In this document: positions 1 through 11,529 of the stretch, piece after piece | How the letters are laid out: the number at the start of each line of letters is the position of its first letter | How positions within the stretch are numbered: the first letter of the stretch is position 1 | Origin: Sideroxydans lithotrophicus ES-1 | Lineage (GTDB): Bacteria; Pseudomonadota; Gammaproteobacteria; Burkholderiales; Gallionellaceae | Length of the DNA stretch: 64,000 nt | Assembly: GCF_000025705.1 (NCBI RefSeq) | Contig: NC_013959.1 | Coordinates: 1 to 64,000 of the forward strand | Direction of reading: 5' to 3' | Position numbers and translations under genes: made by a program | The notes under the pieces: model-generated | Told to the model about the DNA's origin: nothing | What the model saw: only the letters and a program-made list of their open reading frames with translations | Database searches by the model: none

Positions 1-7
1 TTTATGC

Positions 8-16
8 TGTGGATAA
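8..16 (-). promoter_or_regulatory. DnaA box upstream of dnaA
   Basis: The nine bases TGTGGATAA are an exact reverse complement of the consensus DnaA box TTATCCACA. The site lies 55 bases before the dnaA start, so it could serve dnaA autoregulation or be the edge of an origin continuing to the left of the window. Only one box is visible on this side. Confidence 0.75.
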
Positions 17-71
17 CTTTTTCCAGAGCTTGTAGAATGAGGAAGATTAATTACGATATATTTTACTGCCT

Positions 72-1415
72 ATGTCTTCCCAGAGCTTGTCTGGAAGCTG
101 CTTAAGTTTTTTCAAGGAACAGCTGCCCTTACAACAATATAACTCATGGATCAAACCGTTGATTTTCGAGATCGACGGAGAAAAACTCGTTCTGACAGCA
201 CCCAACAGCTTTACCCTTCGCATAGTTCAGGAGCGTTTTTTGCCTGAAATATCTAAGCGTGCACTGCCTTTTTTTTCGTCCCCACCAAAAATTGAGTTTA
301 GGGTAGAAAAGCGAGGTTCCAAAGTTTCAATGGATCACACAAAAGACTCCACTTCCACTAAACCACCCTTACCAGCAGCCAAAACAGCCAAGAATCAAAA
401 CAAGCTCAATTCAGCTTTGGTATTTGACACATTCGTCACTGGCAAGGCAAATCAATTAGCCCATGCAGCAGCAATTCAAGTCGCCGAAACACCTGGAGTT
501 GCCTACAACCCATTGTTTATCTATGGTGGTGTTGGTTTAGGAAAAACTCACCTTTTGCAGGCTATTGGTAATTTGGTCAGTAAGAAAAATCCGCAAGCCA
601 GAATTTGCTATATACACGCAACCAACTATATATCCGGCGTAGTTCGAGCATTCCAGACAAAAAATTTTGATGAATTCAAACAATTCTATAATTCATTGGA
701 TTTATTATTGATTGATGACATTCAATTCATTGCAGACAAACCTGGTACACAACAAGAATTTTTCTACACGCTAAACTCTTTGATTGATACAAACAAACAA
801 GTAGTTATAACCTGTGACACGTTTCCAAAAGAGATTACCGGAATTGAACCGAGACTCACCTCAAGATTTACTTGCGGACTGACTGTCGCTATTGAGCCAC
901 CAGGCTTGGAAATGAGGGTAGCAATCTTATTGCAAAAATCCGCAACAAACGGATCCCCTATTTCGGAAGACGTAGCATTCTTCATTGCAAAACACGTTCG
1001 CTCAAATATCCGTGAACTGGAGGGTGCTCTTAACCGCATTGAGGCTTATGCCCGATTCCACAAACGTATCATATCAATTGAATTAGCAAAGGAAGCGCTC
1101 AAGGATCTTCTGGCCGCACAAAATAAACAAGTATCTTTAGAAAATATCCAAAAGACTGTTGCTGATTTTTATCGTATTAAGATAGTCGATCTACTTTCAA
1201 AAAAACGTACTCGAATCATTGCCAGGCCACGACAAATAGCGATGTGCCTTGCCCGAGAACTTACACAATTGAGTTTGCCAGAAATCGGAAACGCGTTTGG
1301 AGGCAGAGATCATTCAACTGTGCTACATGCTTGCAAGACTATAGAATCTTTACGAAATTCTGATTCAGCATTGAATGCGGACTTTAATTTACTAAATCAA
1401 ACATTACGTGGATAA
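72..1415 (+). CDS. dnaA: Chromosomal replication initiator protein DnaA
   Basis: This is the AAA+ initiator that binds DnaA boxes at oriC, melts the origin and recruits the helicase. The 447-residue protein has an N-terminal interaction domain (about 1-75), a short variable linker (about 80-112) and an ATPase core with Walker A GGVGLGKT near 152 and Walker B LLLIDDIQF near 211. The C-terminal DNA-binding domain contains RPRQIAMCLARELT and GGRDHSTVLHA. The linker is short, which puts total length just below the usual 450-470. The gene is visibly more AT-rich than gyrB and most later genes. It lies directly upstream of dnaN, the usual order at a chromosome origin. Confidence 0.97.
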   Translation: MSSQSLSGSCLSFFKEQLPLQQYNSWIKPLIFEIDGEKLVLTAPNSFTLRIVQERFLPEISKRALPFFSSPPKIEFRVEKRGSKVSMDHTKDSTSTKPPLPAAKTAKNQNKLNSALVFDTFVTGKANQLAHAAAIQVAETPGVAYNPLFIYGGVGLGKTHLLQAIGNLVSKKNPQARICYIHATNYISGVVRAFQTKNFDEFKQFYNSLDLLLIDDIQFIADKPGTQQEFFYTLNSLIDTNKQVVITCDTFPKEITGIEPRLTSRFTCGLTVAIEPPGLEMRVAILLQKSATNGSPISEDVAFFIAKHVRSNIRELEGALNRIEAYARFHKRIISIELAKEALKDLLAAQNKQVSLENIQKTVADFYRIKIVDLLSKKRTRIIARPRQIAMCLARELTQLSLPEIGNAFGGRDHSTVLHACKTIESLRNSDSALNADFNLLNQTLRG

Positions 1416-1618
1416 GCATGAATTACCTGTGGGCAGTTTGTAGATGACATAACAAATACGGTGGAAGGAAATAGTTATACACAAACAATACAAGTGATTA
1501 TTGAAAGTTTTGAGTATAGAAAATATTTATTAACTAATTAAAAAATAATAAGAAATTAAAATATCCACAAATTTCTTGCCTATTATTAAGATTGTTAAGA
1601 ATTTAAAGAAAGAAACAT
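1416..1618. other. dnaA-dnaN intergenic region with DnaA boxes and AT-rich stretch (possible oriC part)
   Basis: This 203-base gap holds TTATACACA at 1475-1483, which fits the relaxed DnaA-box pattern TTWTNCACA, and ATATCCACA at 1561-1569, one mismatch from the consensus box. Between them, about 1510-1560, the sequence is almost entirely A and T and could be a DNA unwinding element. The dnaN promoter must also lie here. Whether this gap, the region left of dnaA, or both act as the origin cannot be decided from the sequence alone. Confidence 0.55.
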
Positions 1619-2722
1619 ATGTTTATCAAACAAATCGACAGAAACGAACTGCTTAAACCATTACAAGCTGTAGTTGGAATAGTTGAGCGCAAGCAACCAT
1701 TGCCTATCCTTTCCAATGTACTAATTAAAAAAACAAAAGATAGTGTTAGATTCATCACTACAGATTTGGAAATACAAATTGAAGCACAACTGAGGGCAAC
1801 ATTCGACGCCACTGAAAGCTCAATTACCATCTCAGCCAAAAAACTTCAGGAGATTCTTCGCGCTATTCCAGATAACAGCATGGTTACACTTGATAACCAG
1901 GATAATAAATTACTGGTTAAAGCAAACAAAAGTCGTTTTAGTTTGCAAACGTTGCCCGCACAAGATTTCCCAATACTGTCGGAGCAATTGATTGGCGCAT
2001 CAAAAATAGAGATCGAGCAAGGTGTATTACGCCGCCTGTTGAGTTCTGTGCAATATGCCATGGCCCAACAAGATATCCGTTATTATCTGAATGGAGTATT
2101 GCTGGTCATAGATGAAACAACGATTAAGCTTATTGCGACAGATGGTCATCGCTTGGCATTCATTAGTGAAGAACTGAAAGAAAAGCACCAAAAACAGGAA
2201 GTGATTCTTTCTCGTAAAACAGTAAATGAGCTTTTGAAGCTTCTGGCAGATTCTGAAGATAAAGTGCAACTGGAACTGGCAGAAAAGCAGGTTCGGATTT
2301 CCTTTGCGGATGTAATATTAACTTCCAAGGTTATTGATGGAAAATTCCCAGACTATAACCGCGTTATTCCAGCTCATACCAATCATTTGACCTTAGATCG
2401 CCTGACCATTCTGCAAGCATTACAACGAGCAGCTATTTTATCTAACGAAAAATTTCGAGGTGTGCGCTTGTTGTTAACAGAAAAAAACCTGCGCGTTATC
2501 AGCAGCAATAGCGAGCAAGAGGAAGCACAAGAAGATATCGAGAATGATTACTCCGGTGCGCCTTTGGATATTGGTTTTAATGTGAATTACCTTCTGGACG
2601 GAATTAATAACATAAACACCCAAACCGTCACCCTTTCTTTTGGGGATCAGAACAGTAGTCTGTTAATTACCATACCAGAGAAAAGCGATTATAAGTATGT
2701 AGTTATGCCGATGCGCATCTAA
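1619..2722 (+). CDS. dnaN: DNA polymerase III beta subunit (sliding clamp)
   Basis: The beta clamp encircles DNA and tethers the replicative polymerase and many repair proteins. The 367-residue length and the overall sequence, from the N-terminal MFIKQIDRNELLKPLQ to the C-terminal YVVMPMRI, match the three-domain clamp family; the PMR/PMRI end is the typical clamp terminus. The start at 1619 is preceded only by a purine-rich stretch (AAAGAAAGAAAC), not a strong Shine-Dalgarno. Like dnaA it is AT-rich compared with gyrB. It sits between dnaA and gyrB, with recF absent from its common place. Confidence 0.97.
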   Translation: MFIKQIDRNELLKPLQAVVGIVERKQPLPILSNVLIKKTKDSVRFITTDLEIQIEAQLRATFDATESSITISAKKLQEILRAIPDNSMVTLDNQDNKLLVKANKSRFSLQTLPAQDFPILSEQLIGASKIEIEQGVLRRLLSSVQYAMAQQDIRYYLNGVLLVIDETTIKLIATDGHRLAFISEELKEKHQKQEVILSRKTVNELLKLLADSEDKVQLELAEKQVRISFADVILTSKVIDGKFPDYNRVIPAHTNHLTLDRLTILQALQRAAILSNEKFRGVRLLLTEKNLRVISSNSEQEEAQEDIENDYSGAPLDIGFNVNYLLDGINNINTQTVTLSFGDQNSSLLITIPEKSDYKYVVMPMRI

Positions 2723-2724
2723 CT

Positions 2725-5187
<2,463 letters not shown>

Positions 5188-5263
5188 TTATGTAGGGTTG
5201 CTGTTTATCACACTAGCCGAAATAAAAAACCCGAATAGGAAAATGGAAGAACGAGGAGAGTTG

Positions 5264-5380
5264 ATGTTTGACCAATATCCTTCTGTAAAGCTGGGTGAAG
5301 GGACAATGACAATTAAAACAGGGAAAGATAAAAAGAAACAGTTTGGAAGGTTCAAAGAAGCAGAAGTGAATTGCAACTGA
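5264..5380 (+). CDS. Possible small protein downstream of gyrB
   Basis: A 38-codon frame begins at ATG 5264, five bases after a strong Shine-Dalgarno GAGGAG (5253-5258). The peptide is lysine-rich in its middle (TGKDKKKQFGRFK), with no recognised domain. An in-frame start at 5243 is also possible. It lies in an AT-rich gap between gyrB and the convergent topA, so it could be a real small gene or chance. No function is assigned. Confidence 0.3.
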   Translation: MFDQYPSVKLGEGTMTIKTGKDKKKQFGRFKEAEVNCN

Positions 5381-5646
5381 GCAGCTATAAACAATCAGCA
5401 CGGTAGGATGGAGTACCTTGGTTCGGGGAAGAGAAAAGAAACCCATCACAGAACCCAAAGGTGTCAGCATCGCAATTTGTTCTGCATAGAGCAGCAGGCC
5501 AGTAAATACGGCCATCTACAGCCACCCATCCTGAAGTTTGCCATTCGACGCGCAATACAGGGCTAACATCGCTGGAAGGCAATACCTACGGACTTTCCAG
5601 CACAGATCGCGCAAAACGCCGCCATACGCGATTATTTTGGTACGGT
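5381..5646. other. gyrB-topA intergenic region, no gene recognised
   Basis: About 265 bases separate the small frame after gyrB from the end of topA. Short frames exist on the minus strand, but none has a convincing ribosome site or recognisable protein family. The stretch could be decayed coding sequence. I see no tRNA, rRNA or clear repeat in it. Confidence 0.4.
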
Positions 5647-5673
5647 AAGCCTGGGACAGAAAATCCCAAGCTT
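5647..5673. terminator. Hairpin at the end of topA
   Basis: AAGCCTGGGA (5647-5656) and TCCCAAGCTT (5664-5673) form a ten-base stem with one wobble pair around a seven-base loop. It overlaps the topA stop codon and lies at the convergent gyrB/topA junction. No long T-run follows on either strand, so it is at best a weak terminator or an RNA 3' stabiliser. Confidence 0.4.
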
Positions 5674-8302
5674 ATTTCTTAGTGGTCTTCTTTGCGGCAG
5701 GTTTGGCAGCGACTTTCCTGACGGTTGTTTTTGCCGTAGCGGTTTTGACCGTTGCCTTCTTCACCGTCGTCTTGGGTTTCGCAGCCGCCTTCTCTTTGGT
5801 GGTCTTCGGTTTGGCTGCAGCCTTTTTCGCGGCAGGTTTCCTGGTTGTCTTCGCCTTGCCTGTTCCGCCCTTCGCCGCCTTGGCCGCAATCATTTCCAGC
5901 GCTTCTTCCAGCGTCACCGCTTCGGGTGTCACGTCCTTGGGCAACGTCGCATTGATCTTGCCGTGGCGCACGTAGGGGCCGTAGCGACCGCTGCAGACCT
6001 CGATGGGCGCCTTGTCGTCAGGGTGTTCACCCAGTGTGCGCAGCACGGTGGCGCCGCCGCTCCGGGCCTGCGCCAGCAGTTCCACGGAGCGATCCAGGCC
6101 GATGTCGAAGATGCTGTCGGTGCGCGGGATGGATTTGAATTTGCCATCATGGCCGATGTACGGACCGAAGCGGCCGATGTTGACGATGACCTTTTTGCCC
6201 GTCTCGGGGTGAGCGCCGACTTCTCTTGGTAGCGAGAGCAGCTTTAGCGCGCTGGGCAGATCGGCCTGCTCCAGCGGCAACTCCTTGGGCCAGGAAACGC
6301 GCTTGGGTTTGGTCTTTTCGCCTTCGATCATTTCGCCGAGTTGCACGTATGGACCATATGGGCCGCGCAGCAGCAATACCAGCTGGTTGGTATCCGGGTG
6401 CTGGCCGAGCTCCTTGCGTGACTCGCCGGCATCTTCTTCGCCGCCGAGACTACGCGTGTAGTCGCACTCTGGGTAGCCAGTACAGCCGATAAAGCTGCCG
6501 CGCTTGCCCAATCGCTTGGATAAAGGTTTGCCACATTTGGGGCAAGTCTCTTCCAGAATCTCGGTGCCGGGGCGATCGACATCCTTCTTCTCGCTGATGA
6601 GCTTGTTAAAGCCTTTCCAGAACTCGTTTAACACGGGTATCCAGTCGCGTTTGCCTTCGGAGATGTCGTCCAGCTCGTCCTCCAGATTCGCGGTGAAGCC
6701 GTAGTCCACGTAACGCGTAAAGTGCTCGTTGAGGAACTTGATGACCACGCGACCGACATCGGTTGGCATGAAACGTTTCTTGTCGAGCGTGGCGTACTCG
6801 CGCGCCTGCAGCGTAGAGATGATGGTGGCGTAAGTGGAAGGACGACCAATGCCGTACTCTTCCAAGGCTTTCACCAGGCTGGCTTCGGAAAAACGTGGCG
6901 GCGGCTGGGTGAAGTGTTGTTCGCCGTAGAGTTTGTCCACGGGCAGCACGTCGCCCTCAACCAGCGGCGGCAATTTGGCGCTGTCTTCTTCTTCGGCATC
7001 ATCCACGTCTTCCATGTAAACGCCGATGAAACCGGGAAACACCAAAGTCTGACCGGAAGCGCGGAACAGCGTATCGTCGCTGCTCAGGCGGATGTCGACA
7101 CTGACCGTATCGAAGCGAGCGGGCGACATTTGGCTAGCAAGCGTGCGTTTCCAGATCATTTCGTAAAGACGCATCTGGTCGATATTCAAATGATCACGCA
7201 GACTGTCGGGAGTGCGCAGGATAGAGGTCGGACGAATAGCCTCGTGCGCTTCCTGCGCGTTTTTCGATTTGCTCTTGTAGACAGGCTGCTTGACTGGCAG
7301 GTAGTCGCCGGCAAAGTTGTCCTTTATGTACTCACGCATTTCGGCGACAGCTTCATTTGCCAGGTTAACCGAGTCGGTACGCATATAGGTTATCAAACCG
7401 ATGGTCTGGCCGCCGATATCCACGCCTTCATACAACGATTGCGCGGTACGCATGGTGCGGTCAGAAGTCATGCCAAGCTTGCGTACGGCTTCCTGTTGCA
7501 GTGTAGATGTAGTGAACGGTGCGGCCGGGCTGCGCTGTTTGCCCTTCTTCTCCACGCGCACCACTTTAGGAGGCAGTTTGGCGTCCACCAGCTTTGCATG
7601 AATGGCATCGTATTCAGCTTGGCTGCCGATGGTGAGTTGCTCCATCCTTTTGCCTTGGAACTGGTACAACTTGGCCTTGAAAGGGATGCTGTTTTTCTGG
7701 CTGTCCAGATGTACCGACCAGTATTCCTGGCTCTTGAATTTCTCGATCTCCAGTTCGCGCTCGACGATCAGGCGGAGTGCGGGGCTCTGCACGCGACCGG
7801 CGGATAGTCCGGGCCGTATCTTGCGCCACAGCAGCGGCGAAAGATTGAAGCCGACCAGATAGTCCAGTGCGCGCCGTGCTTGCTGTGCGTTCACCAACGG
7901 GATGGATATTTCGCGCGGATGCGCAACCGCTTCTCTCACGGCGGACTGGGTGATCTCATAGAATACTACGCGCTGCATCGTTTTGCCCTTGAGCGCCCGT
8001 TTGCCTTTCAGCAGTTCCGAGATGTGCCAGGCGATTGCTTCACCTTCCCGGTCTGGGTCAGGAGCGAGGAAAATATGGTCTGCTTCCGCTGCAGCCTTGG
8101 CGATGGCATCGACATGTTTGGCGTTGCGGGCGATGGTTTCATACTTCATCGCGAAATTGTCGTCAGGGTCGACGGCTCCAGTCTTGGGAATCAGGTCGCG
8201 CACGTGGCCATAAGAAGCAAGGACTTCAAAGTCTTTGCCAAGGTATTTTTTCAGGGTCTTGGCTTTGGCCGGAGACTCGACAATAAGAAGATTGGTGGCC
8301 AT
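5672..8302 (-). CDS. topA: DNA topoisomerase I
   Basis: This type IA topoisomerase relaxes negative supercoils, balancing gyrase. The 876-residue protein has an N-terminal TOPRIM domain (VESPAKAKTLKKYLG; PDPDREGEA near 81-89) and the active-site tyrosine in LITYMRTDS at about residue 306. A four-cysteine zinc finger (CPKC...CTGYPEC) lies near 594-620, followed by GxYGPYV-type C-terminal repeats. The last 70 or so residues are a low-complexity Ala/Lys/Thr tail, a DNA-binding extension of a type common in betaproteobacteria. Only one zinc finger is seen. It is probably the last gene of a minus-strand run dprA-smg-topA. Confidence 0.97.
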   Translation of the reverse strand: MATNLLIVESPAKAKTLKKYLGKDFEVLASYGHVRDLIPKTGAVDPDDNFAMKYETIARNAKHVDAIAKAAAEADHIFLAPDPDREGEAIAWHISELLKGKRALKGKTMQRVVFYEITQSAVREAVAHPREISIPLVNAQQARRALDYLVGFNLSPLLWRKIRPGLSAGRVQSPALRLIVERELEIEKFKSQEYWSVHLDSQKNSIPFKAKLYQFQGKRMEQLTIGSQAEYDAIHAKLVDAKLPPKVVRVEKKGKQRSPAAPFTTSTLQQEAVRKLGMTSDRTMRTAQSLYEGVDIGGQTIGLITYMRTDSVNLANEAVAEMREYIKDNFAGDYLPVKQPVYKSKSKNAQEAHEAIRPTSILRTPDSLRDHLNIDQMRLYEMIWKRTLASQMSPARFDTVSVDIRLSSDDTLFRASGQTLVFPGFIGVYMEDVDDAEEEDSAKLPPLVEGDVLPVDKLYGEQHFTQPPPRFSEASLVKALEEYGIGRPSTYATIISTLQAREYATLDKKRFMPTDVGRVVIKFLNEHFTRYVDYGFTANLEDELDDISEGKRDWIPVLNEFWKGFNKLISEKKDVDRPGTEILEETCPKCGKPLSKRLGKRGSFIGCTGYPECDYTRSLGGEEDAGESRKELGQHPDTNQLVLLLRGPYGPYVQLGEMIEGEKTKPKRVSWPKELPLEQADLPSALKLLSLPREVGAHPETGKKVIVNIGRFGPYIGHDGKFKSIPRTDSIFDIGLDRSVELLAQARSGGATVLRTLGEHPDDKAPIEVCSGRYGPYVRHGKINATLPKDVTPEAVTLEEALEMIAAKAAKGGTGKAKTTRKPAAKKAAAKPKTTKEKAAAKPKTTVKKATVKTATAKTTVRKVAAKPAAKKTTKK

Positions 8303-8307
8303 TAGTT

Positions 8308-8763
8308 TCAGTGTGCGTGTGCTGCATCGACAGGGGTAAGCAAATCCTCAATGATCATCGGATCGAGGTCTTCATGCTGACTCCACAAAACCATCAGCAC
8401 AATAAGTTTGACTTTATCCAGCGAAAGGTTCTTGCGATCCAGGGCAAGCACTCGGTCGATTATCATCTCGCGTTCGATCGGTGTGATGATCTTGTTATGT
8501 TCCCAGAATGCAAGGAAACGCAAACCATCCGGGCTGATGCGCTGCTCTTCGAAATCAGTGTAAAGACGAATACCGCTGCGATTGATGTTCTCGGGATAGG
8601 CATCCCGAGTCAGTTGCTGCAAGCCTGACAGCCAAGCCAACGCCTGATTTATGTCGTCTTCTTCAAAACCAGCGGCACTCAGCTTTACAGTGAGTTTGTC
8701 ATGGTCGGGATAACTACCAATATCAAAGTAACTTTCAAACAGGAAAAGCAGGATGTCGAACAT
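8308..8763 (-). CDS. smg: Smg family protein (DUF494)
   Basis: The 151-residue protein starts MFDILLFLFESYFD and has the length and acidic helical character of the Smg/DUF494 family, whose biochemical role is not established. It lies 14 bases after dprA and five bases before topA on the same strand. The dprA-smg-topA order is widely conserved in beta- and gammaproteobacteria and supports the call. No signal peptide or membrane segment is visible. Confidence 0.88.
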   Translation of the reverse strand: MFDILLFLFESYFDIGSYPDHDKLTVKLSAAGFEEDDINQALAWLSGLQQLTRDAYPENINRSGIRLYTDFEEQRISPDGLRFLAFWEHNKIITPIEREMIIDRVLALDRKNLSLDKVKLIVLMVLWSQHEDLDPMIIEDLLTPVDAAHAH

Positions 8764-8777
8764 GTATAGAGTAATGG

Positions 8778-9842
8778 TTATGCAATGCGTTGATATAACC
8801 CGCCGGGCAGAGAAGCAATGTGTCCGTCGAGTTCCAGTTGTAACAGGATGGCGGATAGCTCGGCTATCGTCAAGCCACTGAGTTGCATAAGGGCGTCAAC
8901 GTCAAGCGGTTCAAAGCCCAGATGCATGAAAAGGGGATGTTCTGGTGCGTTATTTGAAATATCAGTCGAACGATAACCCAATTCTTCAAGTACGTCCTGA
9001 GCGCACTCTACCAGTTTTGCGCCTTGCTTGATGAGTGCGTGGCAGCCTTTAGATTGTGGTGAATGTATAGAGCCGGGGATGGCAAACACATCCCTTCCCT
9101 GCTCCAGAGCCATGCGGGCACTAATCAATGAGCCGCTTTGCATAGAGGCCTCAACAACCAGGCAACCAAGGCTCAAGCCGCTGATAATGCGATTGCGGCG
9201 CGGAAAGTTGGCAGCGATTGGAGGTGTGCCCAAGGGAAACTCGGAAATGATTGTTCCGTGGTGAGCCAGAGTATGTGCCAAATCTCGATTGGCAGCGGGA
9301 TAAACCTTATCCAATCCGGTGCCGACAACAGCAATACTGGAAGCAGATCCCTTAAGCCCACCATAATGAGCGGCAGCGTCGATACCATGCGCCAATCCAC
9401 TGACGATACATAGTCCGGAATTTGAAGCTGAACACGCGAATGCTTCGGCGTTGCGTAATCCCTGAGCAGTGGCATTACGGCTGCCAACCACTGCTAACGA
9501 TCGGGTGTTCAATAAATCAAGCCGACCTTTGACATACAGCAGCAAAGGTGGGTCTGAGATGTTAAGCAAATGCTGGGGATAGTCTGAATCTGCAATAGTC
9601 AGAATACGATTAAGAGGATCATTAAGCCAAGATGCAACAGGAACAAGAACAGCGGGGTCAACGGCTTCCGCTATTGCACGTGCCACTGATGGTTTTACGT
9701 GCTCAGAAAGGGAGGAGACGGAAGCATTCAGGATGGAATCGGGTGAGCCGAAGATTTGCAGCAAATGGCGCAAACCTTCATTGCCCAAGCCAGGAGTCTG
9801 ACTCAGGTAAATCCACGACGCGAGTGAAGCGTCGAGCGGCAT
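8778..9842 (-). CDS. dprA: DNA-processing protein DprA
   Basis: DprA binds incoming single-stranded DNA and loads RecA during natural transformation. The 354-residue protein has an N-terminal helical (SAM-like) region, a Rossmann-like core with VVGSRNAT and SGLAHGIDAAAH (about 115-155), and a C-terminal winged-helix domain (LMQLSGLTIAELSAILLQLELDG). It starts three bases after the LysM-protein stop and precedes smg. Competence itself cannot be inferred from dprA alone. Confidence 0.95.
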   Translation of the reverse strand: MPLDASLASWIYLSQTPGLGNEGLRHLLQIFGSPDSILNASVSSLSEHVKPSVARAIAEAVDPAVLVPVASWLNDPLNRILTIADSDYPQHLLNISDPPLLLYVKGRLDLLNTRSLAVVGSRNATAQGLRNAEAFACSASNSGLCIVSGLAHGIDAAAHYGGLKGSASSIAVVGTGLDKVYPAANRDLAHTLAHHGTIISEFPLGTPPIAANFPRRNRIISGLSLGCLVVEASMQSGSLISARMALEQGRDVFAIPGSIHSPQSKGCHALIKQGAKLVECAQDVLEELGYRSTDISNNAPEHPLFMHLGFEPLDVDALMQLSGLTIAELSAILLQLELDGHIASLPGGLYQRIA

Positions 9843-9845
9843 TGC

Positions 9846-10925
9846 TTATTCAGGAGTGCTTGCGCGATCCAACAACTGCACGGGCAAACGAGTCTGCATA
9901 ACAAGCGCATACGAAACCTTGTCGAAGACCCGAAACACGAACAACAGTCCATAGCGTACGTCTGGCAGCACGAGGTTAGGCTTGAATAAACTATGGCTAG
10001 GCAAAACTTCGCCTTTTTGATAAAGAGCCAAAACATTCCCGCTTTCCAGACCGTCACGGCTACCTTTATTGAGTGTCACTACGGCATTTTGCCCGGCCTG
10101 AACAACACCGCCATAAATGGAGATCACTTTGGCATTAATTTCCTTGTCAGGAGCATGAGGCAGGAAATTGCTGTTGAAACTTGTAGTAGCTTGGGCAAAT
10201 CTATCGCCCTTGTTGATTTCACGAACAGCATTGGTGATTCTCAATGTGGTGAGTTTGCCAAACTTTTCGACATAGGCGTCGCCCAGATAAAACACTTCAT
10301 GGCCCAGAATCTCACCTGTATCAGGATCCTTGAAAGTCTGATCTGGACGATAAATCTGCCAGCGCTCGCCCTTGTCGCTGGGCATGTTTTGCGCATATGC
10401 AATATCGTTGACTCCCAAAAGTTGCCGTTGTTCATAGGTTCCCGCCAGCACAGGAGCATTATCAAGTTCATCATCCTCAACGACCAAAGGGCGGACAAGG
10501 AAGGGACCGATGTCCTTAAGTGAAATCATCGGAATCGCCTGATCAGAGCCTTTGAATACACGTACCTTGGGAGAAAGCCTGACGACATTGGAGTCTGGAG
10601 ATCCTCCTCCCTCGATGACGGGAGGAACGGCGGCAGTACCACCCGCTTCAGTTGGAGCCTCATTGACCTTCAAGGTATGCGTAGTTTTATCCAGATAAAC
10701 CACATCACCCGGGTATATCCAGTGCGGATCCTTGATCGTGTCTTTGTTAAATCCCCAAATCTGTGGCCATTTCCAGGGGTCCTGAAAGAATTTGGAAGAA
10801 ATGTCCCACAAGGTGTCGCCTTTGACAACGACATAACGGTCAGGAGCATTCTCCTGCAATTTAAGCTCGTCAGCGTAAACTGCGATCGGCAACAGGAGAC
10901 AAATCAGCGATATAATCTTGCGCAT
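9846..10925 (-). CDS. LysM domain-containing secreted protein
   Basis: The chosen start at 10925 gives a clear signal peptide, MRKIISLICLLLPIAVYA, and has GGAG nine bases upstream. An upstream start at 10970 would bury that signal. The mature protein carries one LysM peptidoglycan-binding domain near its N-terminus (VVKGDTLWDISSKFF... WKWPQIWGFN). The following 280 or so residues have no domain I can name. LysM proteins next to dprA are common in betaproteobacteria. It is likely periplasmic and cell-wall associated. It is divergent from def. Confidence 0.85.
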   Translation of the reverse strand: MRKIISLICLLLPIAVYADELKLQENAPDRYVVVKGDTLWDISSKFFQDPWKWPQIWGFNKDTIKDPHWIYPGDVVYLDKTTHTLKVNEAPTEAGGTAAVPPVIEGGGSPDSNVVRLSPKVRVFKGSDQAIPMISLKDIGPFLVRPLVVEDDELDNAPVLAGTYEQRQLLGVNDIAYAQNMPSDKGERWQIYRPDQTFKDPDTGEILGHEVFYLGDAYVEKFGKLTTLRITNAVREINKGDRFAQATTSFNSNFLPHAPDKEINAKVISIYGGVVQAGQNAVVTLNKGSRDGLESGNVLALYQKGEVLPSHSLFKPNLVLPDVRYGLLFVFRVFDKVSYALVMQTRLPVQLLDRASTPE

Positions 10926-11015
10926 GGAAAAACTCCAGCAAAGTAAGGGAAAGCGGTGTGATGTTTGCACAGCGGTTTAAATTCTGCATCTAGTCTCTTC
11001 AGTTGGCAAGCATTT

Positions 11016-11519
11016 ATGGCAATTCTACCCATCATTCAATATCCTGACGAACGTTTGCACAAAGTCGCCAAGAAGGTCGAGCAGATCAATGAGGCGACCC
11101 GCAAGCTGGTACGCGACATGGCTGAAACCATGTATGCGGCACCAGGCATAGGCCTTGCGGCCACTCAGGTAGACAAACACATTCGGCTGATCGTGATCGA
11201 CGTATCCGAAACGCATGACGATCTCAAGGTATTCATCAATCCGGAATTGGTGGATAGCATGGGAGACAAAGAGAATGAAGAAGGATGCCTGTCCGTTCCC
11301 GGAATCTATGAAAAGGTCACACGCGCCGAATTTGTTACCGTAAATGCCTTGGATGAGCATGGCAAGCCGTTCACACTAAATGCGGAAGGACTGCTGGCGG
11401 TGTGCATACAACATGAAATGGATCATCTTCAGGGGCGGGTGTTCGTTGAAAAGTTGTCTCACCTGAAACAAACACGCATTCGCGCCAAGTTGAAAAAGCA
11501 ACGGCGAGAAACGCTATGA
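11016..11519 (+). CDS. def: Peptide deformylase
   Basis: Deformylase removes the formyl group from nascent N-terminal fMet. The start at 11016 ([14 protein letters not shown]) matches the family; an upstream frame to 10965 only adds unrelated residues. All three metalloenzyme motifs are present: [18 protein letters not shown] with the metal-binding Cys, and HEMDHLQG with two metal His and the catalytic Glu. Length is 167 residues, normal for the family. It opens an operon with fmt, which adds the formyl group to initiator tRNA. Confidence 0.97.
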   Translation: MAILPIIQYPDERLHKVAKKVEQINEATRKLVRDMAETMYAAPGIGLAATQVDKHIRLIVIDVSETHDDLKVFINPELVDSMGDKENEEGCLSVPGIYEKVTRAEFVTVNALDEHGKPFTLNAEGLLAVCIQHEMDHLQGRVFVEKLSHLKQTRIRAKLKKQRRETL

Positions 11520-11529
11520 GCCTGATTCC

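Noticed and set aside
5381-5646. Minus-strand frames of 65-100 codons between gyrB and topA
   Set aside because: They overlap each other in different frames, lack ribosome sites and match nothing I recognise. They may be decayed sequence.
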